This document shows, piece by piece, positions 17,615-25,114 of a stretch of 64,000 nucleotides of DNA (positions within the stretch are counted from its first letter, which is position 1; each line of letters begins with the position of its first letter). The translations under genes were made by a program, and so were the position numbers. Source of the DNA: JAKPUX01 sp964436305 (lineage in GTDB: Bacteria > Zhuqueibacterota > Zhuqueibacteria > Residuimicrobiales > Residuimicrobiaceae); assembly GCA_964436305.1 (NCBI GenBank), contig CAYTCI010000008.1, positions 1 to 64,000 on the forward strand, written 5' to 3'. The notes under the pieces are model-generated. The model had not been told where the DNA came from, did not search any database, and worked only from the letters and a program-made list of their open reading frames with translations.

Positions 17615-19045
17615 ATGGCCAAAAAGCAGGCCGCCGACACCATATCGTTGCCCACCGCCTCGACAGAAGCCATCCTCGAGAGCATTTCCGACGGGGTCTT
17701 CACCGTTGACCAGGAATGGCACATCACCTCCTTCAACCGAGCGGCTGAGGCGATCACCGGCACCCCCCGCCGGGCGGCCATCGGCCAGCTCTGCTCGGAG
17801 GTCTTCCGCTGCAGTATGTGTGAAAGCGAGTGCGCCCTGCGGCGGACCCTGCGCAGCGGCAAGCCGATCATCGGCAAGAGCGGCTATATTATCAACGCGC
17901 GGGGGGAGAGAATCCCGATCAGCGTTTCAACAGCAGTGCTCCGCGATGCGGAGGGGAGAATTATCGGCGGGGCGGAGACCTTCCGGGATCTGAGCGAGCT
18001 GGAGGCGCTGCGCCAGCAACTCGACGGCCGCTTTCGCGCCGGCGAGCTGATCAGCCACAGCCCCGTAATGCAGCGCCTTTTCGAGGTGCTGCCCGCCATC
18101 GCCGCGAGTCCCAGTACTGTCCTCGTTCTCGGGGAGACCGGTACAGGCAAGGAACTACTGGCACGCACGCTTCACGAACTCAGCCCGCGCAGCAAGGGTC
18201 CCTTCGTCGCGGTCAACTGCGGTGCCCTGCCCGACACCCTGCTGGAATCGGAACTCTTCGGCTACAAGGCGGGGGCTTTCACCGGTGCGACGCGGAACAA
18301 GCCGGGGCGTTTCGCCCTCGCCAAAGGGGGCACCCTCTTCCTTGATGAGATCGGCCAGATCAGCCCGGCCCTGCAGGTCCGCCTGCTCCGGGTGCTGCAG
18401 GAACGCGTCTACGAGCCGCTCGGGGCTACCCGCTCCGAGACGGCCGATGTCCGCATCATCGCCGCCACCAACAGTGATCTGACCGAGGAGACCCGTCAGG
18501 GCCGCTTTCGTGAGGATCTCTATTACCGCATCAACGTGGTGCGCATCGAGCTTCCTCCCCTGCGGCGGCGCAAGGAGGATATCCCCCTGCTCGCCGCCCA
18601 GTTCATCAGCCGCTTCAACAATCTGCAAAACAAAAAAATCAGTGGCCTTGCCCCGGAGGTCATCTCCCTGCTCATGGCTCATGACTGGCCGGGCAATGTG
18701 CGCGAGCTTGAGAATGTCATTGAGCGCGCTTTTGTGCTTTGCCGTGAAGGGGAAATCGGCATCACCCACCTGCCCGATCAGTTCACCCGGCCTGGCGATC
18801 GCTCTGAGGCAGGTCTGGAGATGAGAACGGCGCGGGAGCTTTTAGAGGCCCGCACCATTCAGGCAGCTCTTGAGGAGAGCGGGTACAACCGCATTGCCGC
18901 AGCCAGACGGCTCGGCATTCACAAGACCACCCTCTTCCGCAAGATCAAGAGGCTTGGGCTTGTCCTGCCCGCCCGAAGGGGCAGCCGCTCCCCCGAATCG
19001 AACCCGGCCGGAGCCGGGGGTACACGCCAAATCAAGTTGCAATAA
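17615..19045 (+). CDS. PAS-domain sigma-54-dependent activator next to ORP-like cluster
   Basis: Enhancer-binding activator of 476 residues without a receiver domain. A PAS domain (about 17-128) contains four closely spaced Cys (60, 66, 69, 73; pattern C-x5-C-x2-C-x3-C), which could hold an iron-sulfur cluster or metal and sense redox state. The AAA+ domain has GETGTGKE at 173-180 and GAFTGA at 220-225, and a Fis-type HTH is near the end (RIAAARRLGIHKTTLFRKIKRLG). Orthologous arrangement: in Desulfovibrio a sigma-54 activator (DVU2106) controls the ORP operons of MinD-like ATPases and NifX-like proteins. A -24/-12-like site lies 120 bp downstream, before the next gene. No promoter was recognised for this gene itself in 17486-17614. 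Confidence 0.93.
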   Translation: MAKKQAADTISLPTASTEAILESISDGVFTVDQEWHITSFNRAAEAITGTPRRAAIGQLCSEVFRCSMCESECALRRTLRSGKPIIGKSGYIINARGERIPISVSTAVLRDAEGRIIGGAETFRDLSELEALRQQLDGRFRAGELISHSPVMQRLFEVLPAIAASPSTVLVLGETGTGKELLARTLHELSPRSKGPFVAVNCGALPDTLLESELFGYKAGAFTGATRNKPGRFALAKGGTLFLDEIGQISPALQVRLLRVLQERVYEPLGATRSETADVRIIAATNSDLTEETRQGRFREDLYYRINVVRIELPPLRRRKEDIPLLAAQFISRFNNLQNKKISGLAPEVISLLMAHDWPGNVRELENVIERAFVLCREGEIGITHLPDQFTRPGDRSEAGLEMRTARELLEARTIQAALEESGYNRIAAARRLGIHKTTLFRKIKRLGLVLPARRGSRSPESNPAGAGGTRQIKLQ

Positions 19046-19167
19046 TGCTTCCTGTAATTTATTAAAGTTGCATTACCGCTACTCTTCCTGTCATCGACCC
19101 GATCTGGTCACCCTATTTATCCACTGTAATTATAATACTTATCATCATGTCAACGTTCCTTCAATAC

Positions 19168-19205
19168 TGGTACGATTCTTGTTATACAGATAGCAGAATC
19201 GTACC
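19168..19205 (+). promoter_or_regulatory. sigma-54-like promoter overlapped by an 11-bp inverted repeat
   Basis: TGGTACGATTCTTGTT (19168-19183) matches TGG-N-ACG-N4-TTG with correct 10-base spacing, but has GT in place of the usual GC. It lies 34 bp before the start at 19217. GGTACGATTCT (19169-19179) and AGAATCGTACC (19195-19205) form a perfect 11-bp inverted repeat with a 15-base spacer that covers the promoter and the expected start of transcription. It may be an operator or a stem-loop in longer transcripts. Confidence 0.55.
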
Positions 19206-19216
19206 GCAGGAGGAGC

Positions 19217-19822
19217 ATGATCGCCGCATTCGCCATCTGGAACAACCGCATCGCCCCGGTCTTTGATGTGAGCCGCAGGTTGCATCTCGTCCACCGGGAG
19301 GGCGCAGAGATCCGCAAGGAGAGCGAGGTGCAGTTGCATGGCGAGCTCCCGTCGCAGATCGCCCTCACCCTGGCGGAACTGCATGTGGATGTTCTGGTTT
19401 GCGGTGCCATTTCGCAGCCCCTGCAGGCGATGGTCATGGCCTACGGCATCGAGGTGATCCCTTTCGTGGCCGGTGAGCTGCGCCAGGTGGTCGACGCCTG
19501 GCTGCAGGGCCGGTTGCTGCACAGCAGCGGCTTTGCCATGCCGGGTTGTGGACGGGGTTGTGGACGTCATAGGCTGGAGATGTACAACCATCGAGAAGAG
19601 GCCACTATGTTTGGCAGAGGAAGCGGAAAAGGCGGAGGCGGAGGTCAAGGCGGAGTCAACAAAGGGATGGGCGGCCGCGGACGCATGGGGGGCCAAAAGG
19701 CCGCCGGTCCGGCCGGTGAGTGCCTATGTCCGGCCTGCGGCCATCGTGAAGCCCATGAGCGCGGCGTGCCTTGCGCACAAAGGCTGTGCCCCAAGTGCGG
19801 TGCAGCTATGACCCGCGCCTAA
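19217..19822 (+). CDS. NifX/DnRC-fold protein fused to a C-terminal zinc ribbon
   Basis: First gene of the ORP-like cluster; AGGAGG precedes ATG 19217. Residues about 1-105 form a dinitrogenase iron-molybdenum cofactor-binding (NifX/ORP) fold (MIAAFAIWNNRIAPVFD at the start, VLVCGAISQPLQAMVMAYGIEVIPF in the middle). A Cys/Gly stretch (PGCGRGCGRH) and a Gly-rich linker with several Met follow. The end is a four-Cys ribbon (CLCPACGH ... CPKCGAAM). The fold binds Mo, Cu or Fe clusters in ORP and NifX; the ribbon suggests contact with nucleic acid or a partner protein. A Met-rich linker plus ribbon on a NifX fold is unusual in length (201 residues against about 110-130). Confidence 0.8.
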   Translation: MIAAFAIWNNRIAPVFDVSRRLHLVHREGAEIRKESEVQLHGELPSQIALTLAELHVDVLVCGAISQPLQAMVMAYGIEVIPFVAGELRQVVDAWLQGRLLHSSGFAMPGCGRGCGRHRLEMYNHREEATMFGRGSGKGGGGGQGGVNKGMGGRGRMGGQKAAGPAGECLCPACGHREAHERGVPCAQRLCPKCGAAMTRA

Positions 19823-19846
19823 CATGATGATATGGAGGAGATAACC

Positions 19847-20206
19847 ATGCCAGGTGGAGATCGTACCGGACCTCTGGGTTATGGTCCAGGAACCGGCCGC
19901 GGTGCCGGCTATTGCGTTGGTAATGACGCTCCGGGATTTGTCAGCGAAGGCGGTTTTCGCGGCCGGGCGGCCGGTTTCGGCCGCGGCTTTTGGCGGCGCG
20001 GCGGAGGCGGACGCGGATGGCGGAACCGTTTTTTCGCCACCGGAGTGCCCGGCTGGCGCTTCTATGGCTACCCCGTTGCAGCACCTCCCGCCGATAGTGC
20101 GGAGAGCGAAAAACAGGCCTTGCAGAGTGAGGCCGAGGCCCTACAGGCGGAGTTGAAAATCATCAGGCAGCGGCTGGAAGCCCTCGAGAAACCGGCAGAA
20201 GAATAA
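19847..20206 (+). CDS. DUF5320-type small protein
   Basis: 119 residues. The start is taken as ATG 19847 because family members begin MPGGDRTGP and AGGAG lies at the right distance; the ATG at 19832 only covers that ribosome site. The N-terminal half is Gly/Arg/Phe-rich with a conserved opening (GPLGYGPGTGRGAGYC). The C-terminal half is a short coiled coil (SEKQALQSEAEALQAELK...RLEAL). Genes of this kind recur beside Mrp/MinD and NifX-like genes in anaerobes; the function is not established. Confidence 0.8.
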   Translation: MPGGDRTGPLGYGPGTGRGAGYCVGNDAPGFVSEGGFRGRAAGFGRGFWRRGGGGRGWRNRFFATGVPGWRFYGYPVAAPPADSAESEKQALQSEAEALQAELKIIRQRLEALEKPAEE

Positions 20207-20211
20207 CCGGA

Positions 20212-20246
20212 GAGGGGGGAAAGGTTCTCTATTTCTTTTCCCCCTC
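20212..20246 (+). other. RNA hairpin in the ORP-like operon
   Basis: A 12-bp stem (20212-20223 with 20235-20246, one G-T pair) and an 11-base loop lie between the DUF5320 gene and the next gene. The right arm ends 10 bases before the ribosome site AAGGAGA (20257-20263). It could stabilise or partly terminate the upstream transcript, setting different levels for the two operon parts. Confidence 0.4.
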
Positions 20247-20268
20247 CCTATCCGACAAGGAGACCCGT

Positions 20269-20631
20269 TTGAAAATAGCCTTTACAACCTCCGGTGATAC
20301 CCTGGATGCGCCGCCGGATCCCCGTTTCGGTCGCGCGCCCCGCTTTTTGCTCTATAATTTGGAGAGCAAATATTTTGAACTTATCGACAACTCACAGAAC
20401 CTGAGCGCGGCGCAGGGTGCCGGCATTCAGGCCGCCGAAACCCTCTTGCGCGCCGGGGCGGATGCCCTGGTGACCGGACACTGCGGGCCCAAGGCCTTCA
20501 GGGTCCTCTCCACAGCCGGCGTTGCGGTCTACAATACAACCCTTGTCACGGTAGGCGAGGCTCTGGCTGCCTACAAGGCAGGGGAGTTGCCGGTGGCGGA
20601 TGAAGCCAATGCGGAGGGACACTGGAGTTGA
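20269..20631 (+). CDS. NifX/ORP-type cluster-binding protein
   Basis: 120 residues with TTG start (AAGGAGA 5 bases upstream). A single DnRC domain covers the whole protein: KIAFTTSGDTLDAPPDPRFGRAPRFLLYN at the start, then a middle segment ADALVTGHCGPKAF and a YNTTLVTVGEALAAYKAGEL end, typical of the NifB/NifX/ORP fold. The conserved GHCGPKA motif contains the only Cys. In Desulfovibrio, ORP carries a Mo-Cu sulfide cluster in this fold; metal content here is unknown. Confidence 0.9.
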   Translation: MKIAFTTSGDTLDAPPDPRFGRAPRFLLYNLESKYFELIDNSQNLSAAQGAGIQAAETLLRAGADALVTGHCGPKAFRVLSTAGVAVYNTTLVTVGEALAAYKAGELPVADEANAEGHWS

Positions 20632-20644
20632 CAAAGGCCTCTCT

Positions 20645-21505
20645 ATGAAGATCGCCATCGCTTCGGGTAAGGGGGGAACCGGGAAGACCACCCTCGCCGT
20701 CAACCTTGCGCAGATCTATCCGGAACCTCTACAGCTACTCGATTGCGATGTCGAGGAGCCCAACCTCCATCTCTTTTTGCCTACCGGGGTGATCGAGGAA
20801 GAGGTCATTACCGTCCCCATCCCGGTGGTGGATGAAAAGCTCTGTGACGGCTGCCGCGCCTGCAGTGAATTTTGTGAATACAATGCCATCATCGTCCCCA
20901 GGGAGGTGGCGCTGGTTTTTCCGGAAATGTGTCACAGCTGCGGCGGCTGTACGCTGGTCTGTCCGCAAAAGGCCATCAAGGAGCGAGATGCTCGTATCGG
21001 CGTCATTCGTCGCAGCCAAACAGGGAACATCCAACTCCTTCAGGGGGTGATCGATGTGGGGGTCTCCTCGGTACCGCCGCTCATCCGCGCGGTCAAGAAG
21101 CGGGTGAATCCAGCTCTGCCGGCTCTTATCGATGCCCCCCCAGGCACCTCCTGTCCGGTGGTCACCTCTGTGCGGGGCGCCGATTATGTCCTGCTGGTCA
21201 CCGAACCCACCCCCTTCGGCCTGCACGATCTCGCGCTGGCCGTGGAGTTGGTGCGCAGCCTGGGGCTTGCCTTCGGGGTGGTGGTCAACCGTATGGGTAT
21301 CGGCGATAACCGGGTCCAGGAGTACTGCCACCAGGAGAAAATCGACATTTTGCTCGAGATTCCTGACGACCGGCGCATCGCCGAGGCCTATTCACGAGGG
21401 CAGCTGGCCTGCGAGGCCGTGCCGGGGTTCCGCCAGCTCATGATCACGCTGAGAGCGCACCTCGAAACCCTGGCCGTGCCGGATACGGTGGGGGAGCGGG
21501 CATGA
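20645..21505 (+). CDS. MinD-superfamily P-loop ATPase with inserted 2x[4Fe-4S] ferredoxin domain
   Basis: 286 residues from ATG 20645 (an in-frame start at 20600 would overlap the preceding gene). Deviant Walker A GKGGTGKTT is near residue 8, and switch motif APPGTSCPV near 163. A ferredoxin insert has two clusters (CDGCRACSEFC and CHSCGGCTLVC). Such ATPases occur in pairs in ORP operons and are thought to load or move metal-sulfur clusters. It overlaps the next gene by 4 bp. Confidence 0.92.
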   Translation: MKIAIASGKGGTGKTTLAVNLAQIYPEPLQLLDCDVEEPNLHLFLPTGVIEEEVITVPIPVVDEKLCDGCRACSEFCEYNAIIVPREVALVFPEMCHSCGGCTLVCPQKAIKERDARIGVIRRSQTGNIQLLQGVIDVGVSSVPPLIRAVKKRVNPALPALIDAPPGTSCPVVTSVRGADYVLLVTEPTPFGLHDLALAVELVRSLGLAFGVVVNRMGIGDNRVQEYCHQEKIDILLEIPDDRRIAEAYSRGQLACEAVPGFRQLMITLRAHLETLAVPDTVGERA

Positions 21506-22374
21506 ACCGGGAAGTGGTAGTCATCAGCGGCAAAGGAGGAACGGGTAAAACCTCGCTCACCGCCTCTCTAGCGGTCCTGGCCGGCCATGCCCTTGTGGCG
21601 GATTGTGACGTGGATGCGGCGGATCTGCATCTCCTGCTTCTGCCCAGGACCCGGGAGAGCCAGCCTTTTTACAGCGGCCATGAAGCGATCATCAGGCCGG
21701 CCGGCTGCATCAGCTGCGGGCTCTGCCTGGCCCACTGCCGGTTCGAGGCGGTGCACATGAAGGGCAGCGCCTCAGGTCCTGCGCTCTTTGCCATCGACCC
21801 CGCCGCCTGCGAGGGGTGTGGCCTCTGTGTTCATTACTGCCCGACCGGGGCGATCGATTTTCCGGAACGGCTGTGCGGCGAATGGATGATCTCGGATACG
21901 CGTATCGGTCCCATGGTCCATGCCCGTCTCGGCGTGGCGGCGGAAAACTCCGGCAAACTGGTCTCCCTTGTGCGCCGGCAGGCGCGCGAGCTGGCCGAAA
22001 AAGAGGGTTACAGCCTGATCATCACCGATGGTCCGCCGGGCATCGGCTGTCCGGTCATCGCCTCGGTGACTGGCGCCAGCCAGGTGTTGGTGGTGACGGA
22101 GCCCACGCTATCCGGAGAGCACGACCTAGGACGCGTACTGGGATTGGCCCGCCATTTCGACCTGCCTGTTGCGGTCTGCGTCAACAAATGGGACCTCAAT
22201 CCGGAGATGACCGAGCGCATCGAAAACAAGGCCCGTCTGAGCGGCGCCCAGATAGCCGGCCGTATTCGCTATGACCCCGGCGTCACCCGGGCGATGATGC
22301 AGGCCAAAAGTGTGGTTGAGACCGATACCCCGGCAGCGGAGGATATCCGCCGGGTTTGGCAAATGCTGCAATAA
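21502..22374 (+). CDS. MinD-superfamily P-loop ATPase with inserted 2x[4Fe-4S] ferredoxin domain
   Basis: Second member of the tandem pair, 290 residues, translationally coupled to the first through ATGA. Walker A GKGGTGKTS, two ferredoxin motifs (CISCGLCLAHC and CEGCGLCVHYC) and the switch DGPPGIGCPV are present. The two proteins probably form a heterodimer, since each keeps a full nucleotide site. The order MinD-Fd, MinD-Fd is as in Desulfovibrio DVU2103/DVU2104. Confidence 0.92.
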   Translation: MNREVVVISGKGGTGKTSLTASLAVLAGHALVADCDVDAADLHLLLLPRTRESQPFYSGHEAIIRPAGCISCGLCLAHCRFEAVHMKGSASGPALFAIDPAACEGCGLCVHYCPTGAIDFPERLCGEWMISDTRIGPMVHARLGVAAENSGKLVSLVRRQARELAEKEGYSLIITDGPPGIGCPVIASVTGASQVLVVTEPTLSGEHDLGRVLGLARHFDLPVAVCVNKWDLNPEMTERIENKARLSGAQIAGRIRYDPGVTRAMMQAKSVVETDTPAAEDIRRVWQMLQ

Positions 22375-22395
22375 CAGAAGAGAAAGGAAACACCA

Positions 22396-23307
22396 GTGAG
22401 CCACCACCAGGATGATCGCCAACAAATGAGCGAGGAGCAGGGCTGCAGCGGCTGCAGCAACAGTGATTGCACGGCGCAGCATAAAAAGACGGATGAATCG
22501 GACCAGGAATTTGCCGAGCGGCAGCAGATTCAGGAGCGGCTCTGCCGCATCAACAACAAAATCGTCGTCCTCTCCGGCAAGGGCGGAGTGGGCAAAAGCA
22601 CGGTTGCAGTCAATCTGGCCGCGGCGTTGGCGCTAGCCGGCAAAGAGGTCGGATTGCTCGATGTGGACATCCATGGGCCCAGCATTCCGACCATGCTCGG
22701 TCTGGAAGGTGAGACCATTCAGGGCCATGAAGGCGAGCTCTTTCCCGCCGAGGCAGGAAACATGAAGGTGATGTCGCTGGGCTTCTTTTTGCAGAGCCAG
22801 GATGACGCGGTCATCTGGCGCGGCCCGCTGAAGATGGGGGCCATCAAGCAGTTCATCAAGGATGTAGCCTGGGGCTTTCTGGATTATCTGATCATCGATT
22901 CGCCGCCAGGTACCGGGGATGAGCCGCTTTCGGTTTGCCAGATCATTGGGGAGTTGACCGGTGCGGTGATCGTCACCACCCCGCAGAAAGTGGCGGCCGT
23001 GGATGTGCGCAAGTCGATCACCTTCTGCCGTCAGCTCAAGGTGCCGGTCCTCGGGGTCGTGGAGAATATGAGCGGATTTGTCTGTCCCCACTGCGGCAAG
23101 AGCACCGAAATTTTGAGATCCGGCGGCGGTGCCCTTATGGCTAAAGAGATGGAGGTTCCCTTCCTCGGCTCCATTCCCATCGACCCGCAGATCGCTCTGG
23201 CTTGTGACGAAGGCAAGGCCTTCATCAAAGCCTATGCCAACTCGCCCACAGCGAAGATCATGCAGGAGATAATCAAACCCATCGCTGACCCGAGTCAGTC
23301 ATCCTAA
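22396..23307 (+). CDS. Mrp/NBP35-family iron-sulfur cluster carrier ATPase
   Basis: 303 residues, GTG start with AAAGGA upstream, 21 bp after the MinD pair. An N-terminal Cys group (C17, C20, C25: GCSGCSNSDC) resembles the NBP35 cluster site. Walker A GKGGVGKST is at 61-69, the Mrp signature DVDIHGPSIP near 92, and the bridging-cluster motif CPHCGKS near 232. This points to a [4Fe-4S] carrier that delivers clusters to apoproteins. Within this cluster it corresponds to DVU2109 of the ORP operons. Confidence 0.93.
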   Translation: MSHHQDDRQQMSEEQGCSGCSNSDCTAQHKKTDESDQEFAERQQIQERLCRINNKIVVLSGKGGVGKSTVAVNLAAALALAGKEVGLLDVDIHGPSIPTMLGLEGETIQGHEGELFPAEAGNMKVMSLGFFLQSQDDAVIWRGPLKMGAIKQFIKDVAWGFLDYLIIDSPPGTGDEPLSVCQIIGELTGAVIVTTPQKVAAVDVRKSITFCRQLKVPVLGVVENMSGFVCPHCGKSTEILRSGGGALMAKEMEVPFLGSIPIDPQIALACDEGKAFIKAYANSPTAKIMQEIIKPIADPSQSS

Positions 23308-23327
23308 CTACGCATGGAGAATCCACA

Positions 23328-23666
23328 ATGAAGATTGCCATTCCGATCGCCAACGGACAGCTGTGCGCCCACTTTGGCCACTGCGAACAATTTGCCCTGA
23401 TCGTTATCGATCCGGCCACGAAGAGCATCACCAGCAGAGAGGATGTCACGCCCCCGCCTCACGAGCCCGGTCTGTTGCCGCGCTGGCTGGCGGAGCGCGG
23501 CGCCACCGTCATAATCGCCGGCGGCATGGGCCAACGCGCTCAGATGCTCTTCGCCGATCATCAGATCGAGGTGGTTGTCGGCGCAGCAGCTGCAAACCCT
23601 GATAAGATCGTCCTCGATTATCTCTCAGGGACCCTGCTGACCGGCGACAATGCCTGTGATCACTGA
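23328..23666 (+). CDS. NifX/ORP-type cluster-binding protein
   Basis: 112 residues of single DnRC fold: KIAIPIANGQLCAHFGHCEQFALI at the N-terminus and GATVIIAGGMGQRAQMLFADHQIEVVVG in the middle. The N-terminal C-x5-HC segment (CAHFGHC) is typical of the subset encoded beside Mrp and is a likely metal site. It is the third NifX-like protein of the cluster and overlaps the following MBL-fold gene by 17 bp. Confidence 0.9.
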   Translation: MKIAIPIANGQLCAHFGHCEQFALIVIDPATKSITSREDVTPPPHEPGLLPRWLAERGATVIIAGGMGQRAQMLFADHQIEVVVGAAAANPDKIVLDYLSGTLLTGDNACDH

Positions 23667-24342
23667 TCAGTGCACGCTTTCACAGAGCGGCAAATTCCTG
23701 GTGACCCTCACCATCATCTACGATAATATGGTTTTTAATCCGGTGCTTCAGGCGGATTGGGGATTTTCCGCGCTGATCCAAGCCCATGGCCGTGCTCTCC
23801 TTTTTGACACCGGCGCCAACGGCGGGATCCTGCTGCGAAATATGCAGAAATTGAAAATTGATACCCGAAGCATCACCGACCTCTTCATCAGCCATGGTCA
23901 TTTTGATCACGTAGGGGGGCTCTCGCATTTTCTGAATGAGAACGCTGATGTGATCCTTCATGCACCGGCTTCCTTTCGCGGCGTGCGCCAGGCCAAAGAG
24001 GTACGCTACTACGACAGGCCCCAGAAAATCCATGATCACTTTTTCACCACCGGGGAACTGGAGCAGATCGAACAATCGCTGGCTGTCGAGACGCAGGATG
24101 GCCTTCTGGTCGTCGCCGGTTGCTCTCATCCGGCGATGGAGAAGATCCTGGACGCATTTTCTTCTTTTGGTACGATCTATGGCATTGTGGGCGGCCTCCA
24201 TGGCTTTGATCAGTTCCATCTCTTTGAGGAGATGGGCCTGATCTGTCCGACGCACTGCACACAGCGAATCGAGGAGATGAGAAGAGGCTTCCCGGAGACG
24301 TTCAGCGCAGGTGGCGCAGGCAAGATATTGAAATTTGGATGA
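23650..24342 (+). CDS. MBL-fold metallohydrolase
   Basis: 230 residues of metallo-beta-lactamase fold, last gene of the ORP-like run. The metal motif is SHGHFDHVGG (H-x-H-x-D-H) near residues 80-89, with a later Cys-Ser-His (GCSHPAME) and a final THCT. It resembles the methanopterin-related/7,8-dihydropterin MBL subgroup often encoded with Mrp and NifX-like proteins. Substrate unknown. The start used overlaps the preceding gene; a later start is possible but would cut the first strand. Confidence 0.85.
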   Translation: MPVITDQCTLSQSGKFLVTLTIIYDNMVFNPVLQADWGFSALIQAHGRALLFDTGANGGILLRNMQKLKIDTRSITDLFISHGHFDHVGGLSHFLNENADVILHAPASFRGVRQAKEVRYYDRPQKIHDHFFTTGELEQIEQSLAVETQDGLLVVAGCSHPAMEKILDAFSSFGTIYGIVGGLHGFDQFHLFEEMGLICPTHCTQRIEEMRRGFPETFSAGGAGKILKFG

Positions 24343-24422
24343 GTAAGGTTTACGAGCAGGATCACTTCAAGAATGACATCCGATTTTGGGACAGGCTGCT
24401 GGTCTTTCAATAGGTCGGGTAC

Positions 24423-24866
24423 TCAATCATAAGCCAGACGGATTGGCTCATCCGCCAGGGTCGGCTGGACCAGAACCCGCCATTGCGGCGACTCCCAGGT
24501 TCTAAGTTGTTCATGAACCAGCAGATATTTCTGTGGAATCGGGTGGGTTCCCACCACAACTCGGATTTTGTAACGAGTCTCAATAAAATCTCGAAAATAG
24601 GTCAAGCGGGGGCAAGGAGGATAGCCCACCACCAGACCAGTGGCCAGGTGAATGACCTGCGCCCCATTCTTGATCATCTCTTCCGGAGCGTATTCAACAT
24701 TTCCCCCAGGACAGCCATCACATGTGGTATAGCCGACCAGCTCCACCTCTTGATTCTGGTAAATGCTGAACGCCCCCTCCCTGTGCCGCAGCGCCCGCAG
24801 GCATTTGCCTCCGGCGCAGGTGCGGTAGCGGTTACAAATGATGATGCCTATTTTTATCTTTTCCAT
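24423..24866 (-). CDS. CGGC-domain protein
   Basis: 147 residues matching CGGC-domain proteins: an N-terminal IGIIICNRYRTCAGGKCLRA with Cys at 11, 18 and 23, and a second metal-like motif TTCDGCPGGN. These Cys/His-rich proteins are found in anaerobes and are presumed to bind metal; function unknown. The minus-strand neighbours are a 65-codon frame and a radical SAM gene, which could form an operon ending here. It converges with the MBL gene. Confidence 0.85.
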   Translation of the reverse strand: MEKIKIGIIICNRYRTCAGGKCLRALRHREGAFSIYQNQEVELVGYTTCDGCPGGNVEYAPEEMIKNGAQVIHLATGLVVGYPPCPRLTYFRDFIETRYKIRVVVGTHPIPQKYLLVHEQLRTWESPQWRVLVQPTLADEPIRLAYD

Positions 24867-24897
24867 CGGAACCTCCGGCGCCCTGGGGCGCAGTCAT

Positions 24898-25095
24898 TTA
24901 GGTCGCAGAGATGCGACCGGGAGCTTGTACGATTCCTGCACGCACATGCTCCCTCATCAGCGCGTAAATCTCTTCGATGCGGGATTCTGCAGGCAAAACC
25001 AGCTTTTCAGCTGCGCCAATTCCACCTCTGTGATCCAGGACAAGGGTTACTCTCCATTCTGATAAATGTAAAGCCGGCGCCAAGGCATACACCAT
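24898..25095 (-). CDS. small hypothetical protein between radical SAM and CGGC genes
   Basis: 65 codons, 19 bp after the radical SAM stop and 31 bp before the CGGC start, same strand. The sequence has a plausible alpha/beta mix (WRVTLVLDHRGGIGAAEKL, ESRIEEIYALMREHV) but no family I recognise and no clear ribosome site. Position favours a gene; it could also be a remnant. Confidence 0.4.
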   Translation of the reverse strand: MVYALAPALHLSEWRVTLVLDHRGGIGAAEKLVLPAESRIEEIYALMREHVRAGIVQAPGRISAT

Positions 25096-25114
25096 GACTC
25101 AACCGACAATGTGC

